In this document: positions 56,157 to 64,000 of the stretch, piece after piece | Layout: every line of letters starts with the position of its first letter | How positions within the stretch are numbered: position 1 is the first letter of the stretch | NCBI GenBank assembly: GCA_964429235.1 | Contig: CAYSAQ010000002.1 | Location: 1 to 64,000 of the forward strand | Direction: 5' to 3' | Length of the DNA stretch: 64,000 nt | Source: CAYSAQ01 sp964429235 | GTDB lineage: Bacteria > Margulisbacteria > Riflemargulisbacteria > GWF2-35-9 > DYQY01 | Translations under genes and position numbers: made by a program | The notes under the pieces: generated by a model | Databases searched by the model: none | What the model was told of the DNA's origin: nothing | The model's input: the letters and a program-made list of their open reading frames with translations, nothing else

Positions 56157-59100
56157 AATAGCATTTATTGATACAGAAACAGACGCTAAAGGTAAGAGAT
56201 TACTTGATATTGGGGCTGTGGATCAGGATGGTTCAAAGTTTCATTCAAATTCAACCGTAGAACTTTTAGACTTTATAAGTCGTAACGATTATTTATGTGG
56301 ACATAATATCATTAAACATGACTTGCCATGTATAGAAAAAGTAACTAGCACAGATTTATCTGGGGCATTAATCATTGATACGTTATTTTTATCTCCATTG
56401 TTATTTCCAACAAAGCCATATCACGCTCTATTAAAAGATGACAAACTACAAACAGATGAGTTAAATAATCCTTTAAATGACGCAATAAAGGCAAAAGATC
56501 TTTTTTATGATGAAGTATCAGCATTTCAAGATATAGATAATGATTTAAAACAGATATATTTTATTCTATTAAAAAACAAAGAAGAGTTTTGGGGTTTCTT
56601 TAACTTTGTAAATTACTCATGTCCTCTCATTGATATCAAAACAATTATTTATGAAAGGTTTAAAGATAAAATTTGCCTAAATTCAAATTTAGAAAAGATA
56701 ATACAAGAAAACCCTGTAGAGTTAGCGTATTCTTTAGCTTTAATTAATACTAATAGTAGATATTCTATAACTCCTCCATGGGTAATAAAGAACTATCCTG
56801 GAGTTGAAAGAGTCCTTTATTTATTAAGAGGCAATCCTTGCTTACAGGGATGTTTATATTGTAATAAATCACTTGATTCTAGAGCTGGTTTAAAAAAGTA
56901 TTTTGGCTTTGATTCTTATAGATCATTTGAAGGCAAATCTTTGCAGGAGCAAGCTGTTAATGCTGCTATTAATAATAAATCTATTGTAGCAGTTTTTCCA
57001 ACTGGTGGGGGAAAATCTGTAACATTTCAAGTGCCAGCTTTAATGAGTGGAGAAAATGTAAAAGGTTTAACAGTGGTTATTTCGCCATTACAGTCGTTAA
57101 TGAAGGATCAAGTAGATAATTTAGAAAGGTCAAATATTACTGAAGCTGTAACTATTAATGGTTTATTAGACCCAATCGAAAGGGCAAACTCTTTTGAGAG
57201 AGTCGAGAATGGTGCTGCATCTATGCTGTACATCTCTCCAGAATCTTTGAGGTCAAGATCTATTGAACGTCTCTTGCTTGGACGAAACATTGTTCGTTTT
57301 GTCATTGATGAGGCACATTGTTTTTCTGCCTGGGGACAGGACTTTAGAGTTGATTATCTTTACATAGGAGATTTTATAAAATCATTACAAGAAAAGAAGA
57401 ATATGGAAAGCAGTATTCCAGTTTCTTGTTTTACAGCGACAGCAAAGCAAAATGTAATTCAAGATATTAAAGATTATTTCCAAGAAAAATTATCACTACA
57501 AATGGAAACATTTAATACAAACCCATCAAGAACAAATCTCACCTATAAAGTAATCCCAAAAAATAATGATGAAGATAAATACGAGACATTAAGAAGCCTC
57601 ATCGATGGAAAGAATTGTCCTGCCATAATTTATGTTTCACGAAAAATTAGAGCATATAAGATTGCAGAACGATTATCTAGTGATGGATATTTGGCTAAGC
57701 CGTATCATGGGGGAATGGACAAAAAAGAAAAGTCTGAAAACCAGGATGCATTTGTTCGTGGTGATGTGGATATTATGGTTGCTACATCTGCTTTTGGAAT
57801 GGGAGTAGATAAAAAGGACGTTGGAATGATAATCCATTATGAGATATCAGACTCGCTTGAAAATTACATTCAGGAAGCTGGCAGAGCTGGGAGGGATGAG
57901 AATATTGAAGCTGATTGCTATGTTCTATTTAACGAAGAAGATTTAAGTAAGCATTTTATATTATTGAATCAATCTAAATTAAATATTAAGGAAATTCAAC
58001 AAATATGGAAAGCAATAAAGGATATAACTCGTTTTAGGTCCAGTGTTTCAAACTCAGCTTTAGAAATTGCAAGAAAAGCAGGCTGGGATGACAGTGTTTT
58101 CGATATTGAATCGAGAGTTAAAACTGCAATTTGTGCTTTAGAAGAAGCCGGTTATCTTAAAAGAGGGCAAAATATGCCTAGAATATTTGCTAACAGTATC
58201 CTTTCTAAGAATGCAGAAGATGCCGTTAATAGGATAAATTCATCAGGAATATTTAATGATCGACAAAAGCAGCATGCAGTTAGAATCATAAAAAGTCTTC
58301 TATCAAATAAAAACACAAAAAATCCTAATGATGAAGTTGCTGAATCAAAGGTTGATTATATATCAGATAGGCTGGGGATTGTAAAAGAAGAAGTTATTAA
58401 TGTGATTAATCTTTTGCGTGAAGCCAAAATATTAGCAGATACAAAAGATTTAACAGCGTTTATTAAAAAAGGTGAAAAGAAAAATAGGTCTTTAGCTATT
58501 GTGCATTCAATTAGTAAGATTGAGAAATTTTTGGTGTCACAATTTGAGCAGGAAGAGAAATCCTTTCATATAAAAGAATTAAATGAATTAGCGGAGGAGA
58601 ATGGATGCGCTGATGTGTCTCCAAAAAAGATCAAAGACATAATTAATTTTTGGGTAATAAAAAATTGGATTAAGAGAAAACAAAATGATTTTTCTAAAAA
58701 TTCTCTTACAATTATATCTAACTATTCAGGCACGGAATTAGAAGAGAAATTAAATAAGAGATATGAATTAGCTTGTTTTATAGTCGATTACTTATATGTA
58801 AAAAGTAACGAAGCCCCATCTCCAATAGATTGTGTTGTAGAAGAAGTTTTAGTTGAATTTTCAGTTCATGAGTTAAAAGATGCATATGAGAAAAACCTAT
58901 TAATTAAGCTAAGCGTAACTATACCAGATGTAGAGGATGCTTTATTTTATTTATCAAAAATGGATTCAATAAAAATTGAAGGAGGCTTTCTTGTTATATA
59001 CAATAAGCTTACAGTTGAAAGGTTGGAGCAGGACAATAAAAGAAAATATAAAGCAGATGATTATAAGAAACTTAATCTGTTCTATGAAAATAAAGTTCAG

Positions 59101-60945
59101 CAGATTCATATTGTAGGGGAATATGCGAAAAAAATGCTTAGTGATTATAAGGAAGCATTACAGTTCGTAGAGGATTACTTCCAGCTTAATTACAGTTCTT
59201 TTTTAAATAAATATTTTAAAGGTAGTAAACAAAAAGAAATAAAAAGAAACATAACCCCTGCGAAGTTTAAACAACTTTTTGGTGAATTGTCTCCAGCACA
59301 ATTAGCTATTATTAATGATGACAGTTCTCCTTATATTGCAGTAGCAGCTGGCCCAGGAAGTGGTAAAACAAGGGTATTAGTTCATAAACTTGCATCTTTA
59401 TTATTGATGGAAGATGTAAAGCACGAGCAATTATTAATGGTAACTTTTTCAAGAGCGGCTGCAACAGAATTTAAGAAACGATTAATAGGATTAATTGGTA
59501 ATGCTGCCTGTTTTATTGAAATAAACACTTTCCATGCTTATTGTTTCGATTTGCTAGGAAAAGTTGGTTCACTTGAAAAATCACAAAGCATTATAAATGC
59601 GGCTGTAGAAAAGATTAAGAATAATGATATAGAACAAAATCGTATTACAAAGGCAGTTCTAGTGATTGATGAAGCTCAAGATATGGATAGTCATGAATTT
59701 GAGTTAATAAAAGTATTAATGGAACATAACGAAGATATGAGAGTAATTGCTGTCGGAGATGATGATCAAAATATATATGAATTCAGGGGTGCAAGTTCTC
59801 AATATTTGGAGCAATTCATTACAGAGAAAAATGCCAAAAAAATTGAATTGGTTGAAAACTATCGGAGTAAGTCAAATCTTGTTGAATTTACAAATAAGTT
59901 TGTTGAAAAGATTCATAATCGTCTTAAAATAACTCCAATTATTTCTAACACTACGGAAACAGGAGTGGTAAAGCTAATTAAGTATGCAAGTTCTAGTTTA
60001 ATTACCCCAGTAGTTAACTATATAGCAAAATTAGAACTGAGAGGCACAACATGTATTTTAACTCATAAAAATTATGATGCATTGCAAATAGCAGGATTAT
60101 TACTACAGAAAAATTTGCCTGCAAAGCTTATTCAAACAAATGATAGTTTTAGTTTATATAATATGTTAGAAATCCGCTATTTTATTGAACAACTTAATTT
60201 TCGTGACGATAAATTTATTATCAGCGAAGAAAGTTGGGAATTTGCTAAAAGGAAGTTGTGGGGAACATATCAGGAAAGCCCTAAAATTGATATATGTATC
60301 AATCTAATTAATGCTTTTGAGCAAAGCACGCCAAAAAAGAAATATCAATCAGATTTCGAGGTTTTTATAAGAGAATCAAAGCTTGAAGACTTTACTATTA
60401 CGAACAGAGACACTATTTTTGTTTCAACGATTCATAAGGCAAAAGGTAAAGAGTTTGATAATGTGATATTAATGTTAAATGATTTTAGTTTGGATAGTAA
60501 TGCTAGAAAGCGAGAGCTGTATGTCGCAATGACAAGAGCAAAACAAAATCTGATAATTCATTTAAACGGGAACTATTTAAATGACATTACCTGTCAAAAC
60601 ATAGATCAAGAAAATGATAATTATCAGTATGAGACATCAAATTTGTTGATTATGCATCTATCATATAGAGACATTTGGTTGAGTTATTTTATTTCAAGGC
60701 AGGATATGGTTTCTAAGCTTAAAAGTGGAGGTATACTGAAAGCTGATAGTGAAGGGTGCATAGATAGCAATGGTAATTATATAGTTAAGTTCTCAAATAG
60801 TTTTAAAGAAAGAATAATAGGCTTTAAGAATAAAGGATATGAGCTAATAGAGTCTAAAATAAATTATATTATATACTGGCAACCAGAAGAAAATTCTGAT
60901 GAAATAAAAATAGTATTACCGGAGTTAAGGTTTGTGAAAAAATGA
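56149..60945 (+). CDS. Exonuclease-RecQ-UvrD triple fusion protein
   Basis: 1598 residues. An N-terminal DEDD-type exonuclease (D8 and E10 in DTET; HNIIKHDLP; PLNDAIKAKD) spans about 1-130. A CX3CX2C cluster (C231, C235, C238) follows. The RecQ-like SF2 helicase has PTGGGKS at 284, DEAHCFSAWG at 387 and FGMGVDKKDV. A winged-helix-rich middle (about 650-1030) leads to a UvrD/Rep SF1 helicase: AAGPGSGKT near 1066, DEAQDMD at 1174, VGDDDQNIYEFRG and VAMTRAKQ near 1460. It presumably resects or degrades DNA ends. Its stop overlaps the nuclease start by 4 nt. Confidence 0.92.
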   Translation: MNKIAFIDTETDAKGKRLLDIGAVDQDGSKFHSNSTVELLDFISRNDYLCGHNIIKHDLPCIEKVTSTDLSGALIIDTLFLSPLLFPTKPYHALLKDDKLQTDELNNPLNDAIKAKDLFYDEVSAFQDIDNDLKQIYFILLKNKEEFWGFFNFVNYSCPLIDIKTIIYERFKDKICLNSNLEKIIQENPVELAYSLALINTNSRYSITPPWVIKNYPGVERVLYLLRGNPCLQGCLYCNKSLDSRAGLKKYFGFDSYRSFEGKSLQEQAVNAAINNKSIVAVFPTGGGKSVTFQVPALMSGENVKGLTVVISPLQSLMKDQVDNLERSNITEAVTINGLLDPIERANSFERVENGAASMLYISPESLRSRSIERLLLGRNIVRFVIDEAHCFSAWGQDFRVDYLYIGDFIKSLQEKKNMESSIPVSCFTATAKQNVIQDIKDYFQEKLSLQMETFNTNPSRTNLTYKVIPKNNDEDKYETLRSLIDGKNCPAIIYVSRKIRAYKIAERLSSDGYLAKPYHGGMDKKEKSENQDAFVRGDVDIMVATSAFGMGVDKKDVGMIIHYEISDSLENYIQEAGRAGRDENIEADCYVLFNEEDLSKHFILLNQSKLNIKEIQQIWKAIKDITRFRSSVSNSALEIARKAGWDDSVFDIESRVKTAICALEEAGYLKRGQNMPRIFANSILSKNAEDAVNRINSSGIFNDRQKQHAVRIIKSLLSNKNTKNPNDEVAESKVDYISDRLGIVKEEVINVINLLREAKILADTKDLTAFIKKGEKKNRSLAIVHSISKIEKFLVSQFEQEEKSFHIKELNELAEENGCADVSPKKIKDIINFWVIKNWIKRKQNDFSKNSLTIISNYSGTELEEKLNKRYELACFIVDYLYVKSNEAPSPIDCVVEEVLVEFSVHELKDAYEKNLLIKLSVTIPDVEDALFYLSKMDSIKIEGGFLVIYNKLTVERLEQDNKRKYKADDYKKLNLFYENKVQQIHIVGEYAKKMLSDYKEALQFVEDYFQLNYSSFLNKYFKGSKQKEIKRNITPAKFKQLFGELSPAQLAIINDDSSPYIAVAAGPGSGKTRVLVHKLASLLLMEDVKHEQLLMVTFSRAAATEFKKRLIGLIGNAACFIEINTFHAYCFDLLGKVGSLEKSQSIINAAVEKIKNNDIEQNRITKAVLVIDEAQDMDSHEFELIKVLMEHNEDMRVIAVGDDDQNIYEFRGASSQYLEQFITEKNAKKIELVENYRSKSNLVEFTNKFVEKIHNRLKITPIISNTTETGVVKLIKYASSSLITPVVNYIAKLELRGTTCILTHKNYDALQIAGLLLQKNLPAKLIQTNDSFSLYNMLEIRYFIEQLNFRDDKFIISEESWEFAKRKLWGTYQESPKIDICINLINAFEQSTPKKKYQSDFEVFIRESKLEDFTITNRDTIFVSTIHKAKGKEFDNVILMLNDFSLDSNARKRELYVAMTRAKQNLIIHLNGNYLNDITCQNIDQENDNYQYETSNLLIMHLSYRDIWLSYFISRQDMVSKLKSGGILKADSEGCIDSNGNYIVKFSNSFKERIIGFKNKGYELIESKINYIIYWQPEENSDEIKIVLPELRFVKK

Positions 60946-62447
60946 AAATTACAGCTTCACATCTTTATTCATACATCCAATGTCCTCATAGGATATGGCG
61001 GGACATTTATGGTCCTCAGCATGAAAAATCAAAAGAAGATAACGCTTTTTTGCAAATGTTATGGGAAAAAGGTGTTGCACATGAAAAGAAAATAATAGAT
61101 TTATTAGATGAGTTTGTTGATATATCTAAATTCCCAATAAGTAAAAGAAAAGAAGAAACTATTAAAGCCATAAAGGGTAAGGCACGGCACATCTATCAAG
61201 GAGTTATTGCTTATGATGATCTATACGGTATACCTGATTTGCTTGAGTTACAAGGTGATGGTTTTTATATGCCAGTTGATATTAAATCTGGTATAGGATA
61301 TGAGGAAACTGACTTAGGTGATGCTAAGCTTAAGAAGCCTTATGCAGTACAACTTGCTTTATATGTTGAGATTCTTAATAAATTAGGAGTGCAGTCTTCA
61401 AAAGATGCATGTGTTTGGAATATAAATGCAGATCGTATTTTATATCAATTAGAACAACCACAGGGAGCAAGAACTCCTCAAACCTATTGGGAGCTGTATG
61501 AGGAGACAAAAAATAGTGTCAGGTTATTGATGCAAAATAAAAAACAAAATAAACCGGTTATTGCGGCAACATGCAAGGTTTGCCACTGGTACGAAAGTTG
61601 TAAGAATTGGTGTATAGATAATGACGATTTAACTAGAGTTTTTTATCTTGGCAGAACTAAGCGAGATGTATTTAATCAGGAATTAGGTGTGTTTTCTGTT
61701 GAAGATTTAGCGAAACAAGATGTGGTTGAGATATTAGCAATAAAAAAAGAAAGAAAAGGAGCACTTCCAGGAATTGGCGAGACAAATTTGCCAAAATTCC
61801 TTCGAAGAGCCAAATTGCTGCAAGATGATGGGCTTCCTGTTTTGTACGAAATGGTGGCGTTCCCCAAAGTAGATTATGAGCTTTATTTTGATATAGAGAC
61901 AGATCCTACACAGGACATAGTGTATTTGCATGGTTTTTATGAGAGGAATTTGATAACGAATGAAACTAGATTTGTGTCATTTGTTGCTGAAAGTATTTCC
62001 GATGCAGCTGAGTCTACAGCATGGGCACAAGCTATTGAGTATATACAAAGTTTCTCAGAAGATAATATGGCCATGTACTATTATTCAGCATATGAAAAGA
62101 CTATGTATCGTCATCTGCAAGAAAAATATCCAGAAATAATAACAGGAAGAGATCTTGATAAGTTATTTGCAAGAGAGAATGTTATCGATCTATATACGAA
62201 TGTTGTATTTAAAAAGACGGATTGGCCTTTATCCAGTTATTCAATAAAAGAAATAGCTGTATATTTAGGGTTTGCATGGCGGGACGAATCTCCTTCAGGA
62301 GCGCTTTCAATAAAGTGGTATAACGACTATTGTCAGGCAAGAGATGGAAAGCTCTTGCAGCGCATTTTAGATTATAATGAAGATGATTGTATAGCGACCA
62401 TGATCGTAAAAGACGGCATAGAGAATATGCAAAAGAATAAATCATAG
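60942..62447 (+). CDS. TM0106-like nuclease with Cas4-type Fe-S site
   Basis: 501 residues. An N-terminal RecB/Cas4-like PD-(D/E)XK domain has D113 and K115 in PVDIKSG; the cysteines C14 and C211, C214, C220/C224 (in CKVCHWYESCKNWC) can hold a 4Fe-4S cluster as in Cas4. A C-terminal RNase H-like DEDD domain has YFDIETDP near 315 and YNEDDCIAT near 478. The family is often the partner of SF1/SF2 helicases. Overlaps with both neighbours show tight coupling. Confidence 0.88.
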   Translation: MKITASHLYSYIQCPHRIWRDIYGPQHEKSKEDNAFLQMLWEKGVAHEKKIIDLLDEFVDISKFPISKRKEETIKAIKGKARHIYQGVIAYDDLYGIPDLLELQGDGFYMPVDIKSGIGYEETDLGDAKLKKPYAVQLALYVEILNKLGVQSSKDACVWNINADRILYQLEQPQGARTPQTYWELYEETKNSVRLLMQNKKQNKPVIAATCKVCHWYESCKNWCIDNDDLTRVFYLGRTKRDVFNQELGVFSVEDLAKQDVVEILAIKKERKGALPGIGETNLPKFLRRAKLLQDDGLPVLYEMVAFPKVDYELYFDIETDPTQDIVYLHGFYERNLITNETRFVSFVAESISDAAESTAWAQAIEYIQSFSEDNMAMYYYSAYEKTMYRHLQEKYPEIITGRDLDKLFARENVIDLYTNVVFKKTDWPLSSYSIKEIAVYLGFAWRDESPSGALSIKWYNDYCQARDGKLLQRILDYNEDDCIATMIVKDGIENMQKNKS

Positions 62448-62881
62448 TGCAAGGTCGAGATACTTTAACTAGATTCCTTGATGCTCAAGGATATATGTAT
62501 GATCGAGCATTAAAAAGAGATAAAAGCTGGAAGAAAGCGTAGCCACTGGATGTGGCATGTATTTCCTCAGATAAAGGACTTGGGAAAAGCCCAACAGCTA
62601 TTAAATATGCTATCCAGAGCAAACAAGAAGCAGAAGCATATATTAATCATCCAGTTCTTGGCCCAAGATTAATAGAGATTTCAGAAGCTTTTATGGCGAT
62701 TGAGGGGAAGACAGCTAATGAGATATTAGATTCCCCAGATGACATAAAAATGAAGTCTTGTATGACATTGTTTAATCTTGTTAGTGATAATCCTATCTTG
62801 CAGAAGGTTATTGATAAGTATTACGAAGGCGAACAGGATGTTAAAACGTTAGAGATAATTAACAGCGTAGGGAAAGGTTAG
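62447..62881 (+). pseudogene. DUF1810 gene with two compensating frameshifts
   Basis: The frame starts at GTG overlapping the previous stop (TAGTG) and reads LTRFLDAQ, the DUF1810 start, up to TAG at 62540. The next conserved piece, SHWMWHVFPQIK, is in another frame (62541-62575), and the rest (GLGKSPTAIKYA, HPVLGPRL, SPDDIKM) returns to the first frame from 62552 on. One extra base near 62537-62540 and one A lost from an A-run near 62572 would explain it. Either a recent pseudogene or two base-calling errors. Confidence 0.75.
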
Positions 62882-62893
62882 GATTAAAATAAT

Positions 62894-63190
62894 ATGCAAG
62901 ATATAGATAGTATAGAGTTTCAATATCTGGCAAATAATAGAGTTTGTCCTCAGCCCATGAAGTGGAATGAGCTTTATAGTTTATTGCCAAGTAATCAAAA
63001 CATGAAGGGTAATGGAGCTGAAGCTTCTCCTCCATTGATACTAAGCGCATGGTGGCATAGTTCTGATCAAGATAAAAGAATTCGTTTTTTAGGGCACCTT
63101 AAGTGGGCTGAGGATAACGATGTAATAGATGCAGTATCTAAATTCTTAGATAGGTTAAATGAAGAAGATTGGTATCATTTTGGTGAGTAA
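62894..63190 (+). CDS. Conserved small protein of unknown function
   Basis: 98 residues. PPLILSAWWHSSDQDKRIRF and LDRLNEEDWYHFGE resemble a family of small hypothetical proteins with a PLILaAWW block. It is acidic and helical with no catalytic motif. It follows the DUF1810 remnant by 12 nt and may be part of the same transcript. No good ribosome site is visible. Confidence 0.6.
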   Translation: MQDIDSIEFQYLANNRVCPQPMKWNELYSLLPSNQNMKGNGAEASPPLILSAWWHSSDQDKRIRFLGHLKWAEDNDVIDAVSKFLDRLNEEDWYHFGE

Positions 63191-63235
63191 TACATGCAGT
63201 ATTATTCCTAAATAATAAATTAGAAGGAGACATTT

Positions 63236-63700
63236 ATGACATCATACTCTTATGTATTAAACCTAACAAAGGCAGAAGCTGATTTCTTAAAGATGGTTAT
63301 AATATATGCATTGGGAGCTTATGATGCACTAGCTCCAGGTCCTAATGATAATCCCAAACCGTACGTACTGGAGGCATTTAAGGAAGGTTTGATTGAAATA
63401 TTACGTCTCTTATCAAAAAGTAACAAATTGGTTGTTTCAGATGTTGCCAGTCAGTATGGGCAACTAAGTAATATTATTGAAAGAACTTTAACATACTCCC
63501 AAATAATAGAAGATGATGACATTAAAGATTCTCTTGTTGTTTATTCTAATTATCTAGATAGCCTTCATAAACGTAATGAAAAAAAAGAGGTGACTTTTTG
63601 GGACAATGATTTAATTGGATTAAAATATCTTACCTCCACAAATCCTGATCTATGTGCCGCTATTATTGAGAAGCTTCATGGTTCGAGGTGTGGTATATGA
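63236..63700 (+). CDS. Small helical protein of unknown function
   Basis: 154 residues, predicted mostly helical and soluble, acidic. No motif is recognised. AGAAGGAGA precedes the ATG, the best ribosome site among the trailing genes. It ends in an overlap of 25 nt with the convergent HD-domain gene, so it probably marks the 3' end of the rightward operon. Confidence 0.6.
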   Translation: MTSYSYVLNLTKAEADFLKMVIIYALGAYDALAPGPNDNPKPYVLEAFKEGLIEILRLLSKSNKLVVSDVASQYGQLSNIIERTLTYSQIIEDDDIKDSLVVYSNYLDSLHKRNEKKEVTFWDNDLIGLKYLTSTNPDLCAAIIEKLHGSRCGI

Positions 63701-64000
63701 TTTTTAATCATGCTTTTTGACAATTCGGTGTTCAGAAAATCATGATTGATTTTTACGCCGACTCTCCCTAAATCTAATCTATCAGCATCCCAGCAACATG
63801 CAATTGCAAGATTGTTAGTATGTTTTTTATCTGTATGATGAGCGCAAGCATAATATAGAAGGTCCAATTCCTGTTCATTTATTAAATTTGTTCCAGAGAG
63901 GTATGTTAATGCTAACTCGGCTCCTCTCAAACCATGGGCATCGTCTTTGCCATCATTTACTCTTTGCGAATCATGAAATATGGCAAATAGTTCAATGACT
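63676..64000 (-). CDS. HD-domain phosphohydrolase, partial
   Basis: At least 107 codons, continuing beyond the window. In the visible part, LFAIFHDSQR (the HD pair), ENDG-like VNDGKDDAHG, CAHHTD and CWDADRLDL follow the order of metal ligands in HD hydrolases acting on nucleotides or phosphodiesters. A TTG at 63930 is not the true start, because conserved residues lie upstream of it. Its substrate is unknown; a nucleotide-signal hydrolase beside a CARF operon would be notable. Confidence 0.78.
   Translation of the reverse strand, partial: VIELFAIFHDSQRVNDGKDDAHGLRGAELALTYLSGTNLINEQELDLLYYACAHHTDKKHTNNLAIACCWDADRLDLGRVGVKINHDFLNTELSKSMIKNHIPHLEP

Noticed and set aside
36453..64000. CRISPR array or cas genes expected with a CARF protein
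   Set aside because: No regularly spaced direct repeats and no Cas10, Cas7, Cas5, Cas1 or Csm6-like gene could be seen; the Cas4-like gene is of the TM0106 type, not an adaptation gene.

Overview
The window is AT-rich bacterial DNA using the standard bacterial code. The host looks Gram-negative with an outer membrane: there is a TolC-like channel with an RND pump, a lipobox lipoprotein, and a PEGA-domain pair with barrel-like tails. It also looks anaerobic or micro-aerobic, with two nitroreductases, a 1-Cys/Prx6-type peroxiredoxin and a large set of Fe-S carrier ATPases. I cannot place the lineage; an uncultured candidate phylum such as Margulisbacteria is only a low-confidence guess. Internal operon genes mostly have Shine-Dalgarno sites. 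Many first genes instead have a -10 hexamer 6-8 nt before the ATG, which suggests frequent leaderless transcripts.

Layout. (1) 1-7130: a three-gene DNA-processing cassette (RmuC; a Rad50/RloC-like ABC ATPase with a CxxC hook; a UPF1-like helicase with a C-terminal nuclease-like domain), bounded on both sides by a family of perfect palindromes and by one 34-nt direct repeat. (2) 7150-12489: a small membrane protein behind a CsoR-type operator, three hairpin elements, a lipoprotein, a secreted protein, two nitroreductases, a methyltransferase and a tandem pair of PEGA proteins. (3) 12507-26900: an unrecognised 1066-residue protein, the GTPase TypA, a DUF975 membrane protein, a TolC/RND/TetR efflux locus, an rRNA-type methyltransferase (with a decayed relic of a second copy at 18.4 kb), a peroxiredoxin and a second CsoR-type-operator gene encoding a TDT/TsoY-like membrane protein. 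(4) 26984-33148: an iron-responsive cluster with three 7-1-7 Fur-type boxes, a Fur-family regulator, a metallo-beta-lactamase-fold protein, an Mrp carrier, two NifX-like proteins, twin ferredoxin-ATPases, a J-domain protein and a methyltransferase. (5) 33145-36258: a cyclophilin, an LCMT-like methyltransferase and an ArsR-MFS pair.

(6) 36367 to the window end: tRNA-Tyr followed by what looks like an integrated element of more than 27 kb. A large serine recombinase has its stop codon inside the tRNA 3' end. An XRE regulator sits over a palindromic operator, followed by small cargo genes, a primase-like protein and a reverse-strand block of three unknown genes. From 44.5 kb a long co-directional run begins: CARF-wHTH regulator, SNF2 helicase, type III-like adenine methyltransferase, type III-like restriction helicase-nuclease, a 24-residue mini-ORF, RecQ, a giant exonuclease-RecQ-UvrD fusion and a Cas4/TM0106-like nuclease. 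A frameshifted DUF1810 gene and two small unknown genes follow. A convergent HD-domain gene leaves the window. No CRISPR array or cas interference gene is visible.

The best candidate for an undescribed system is the CARF-headed restriction/helicase operon. A sensor of the type that binds cyclic oligoadenylate is translationally coupled to a restriction-modification-like machine and a resection module, with no CRISPR nearby. The RmuC cassette is a second, smaller candidate.
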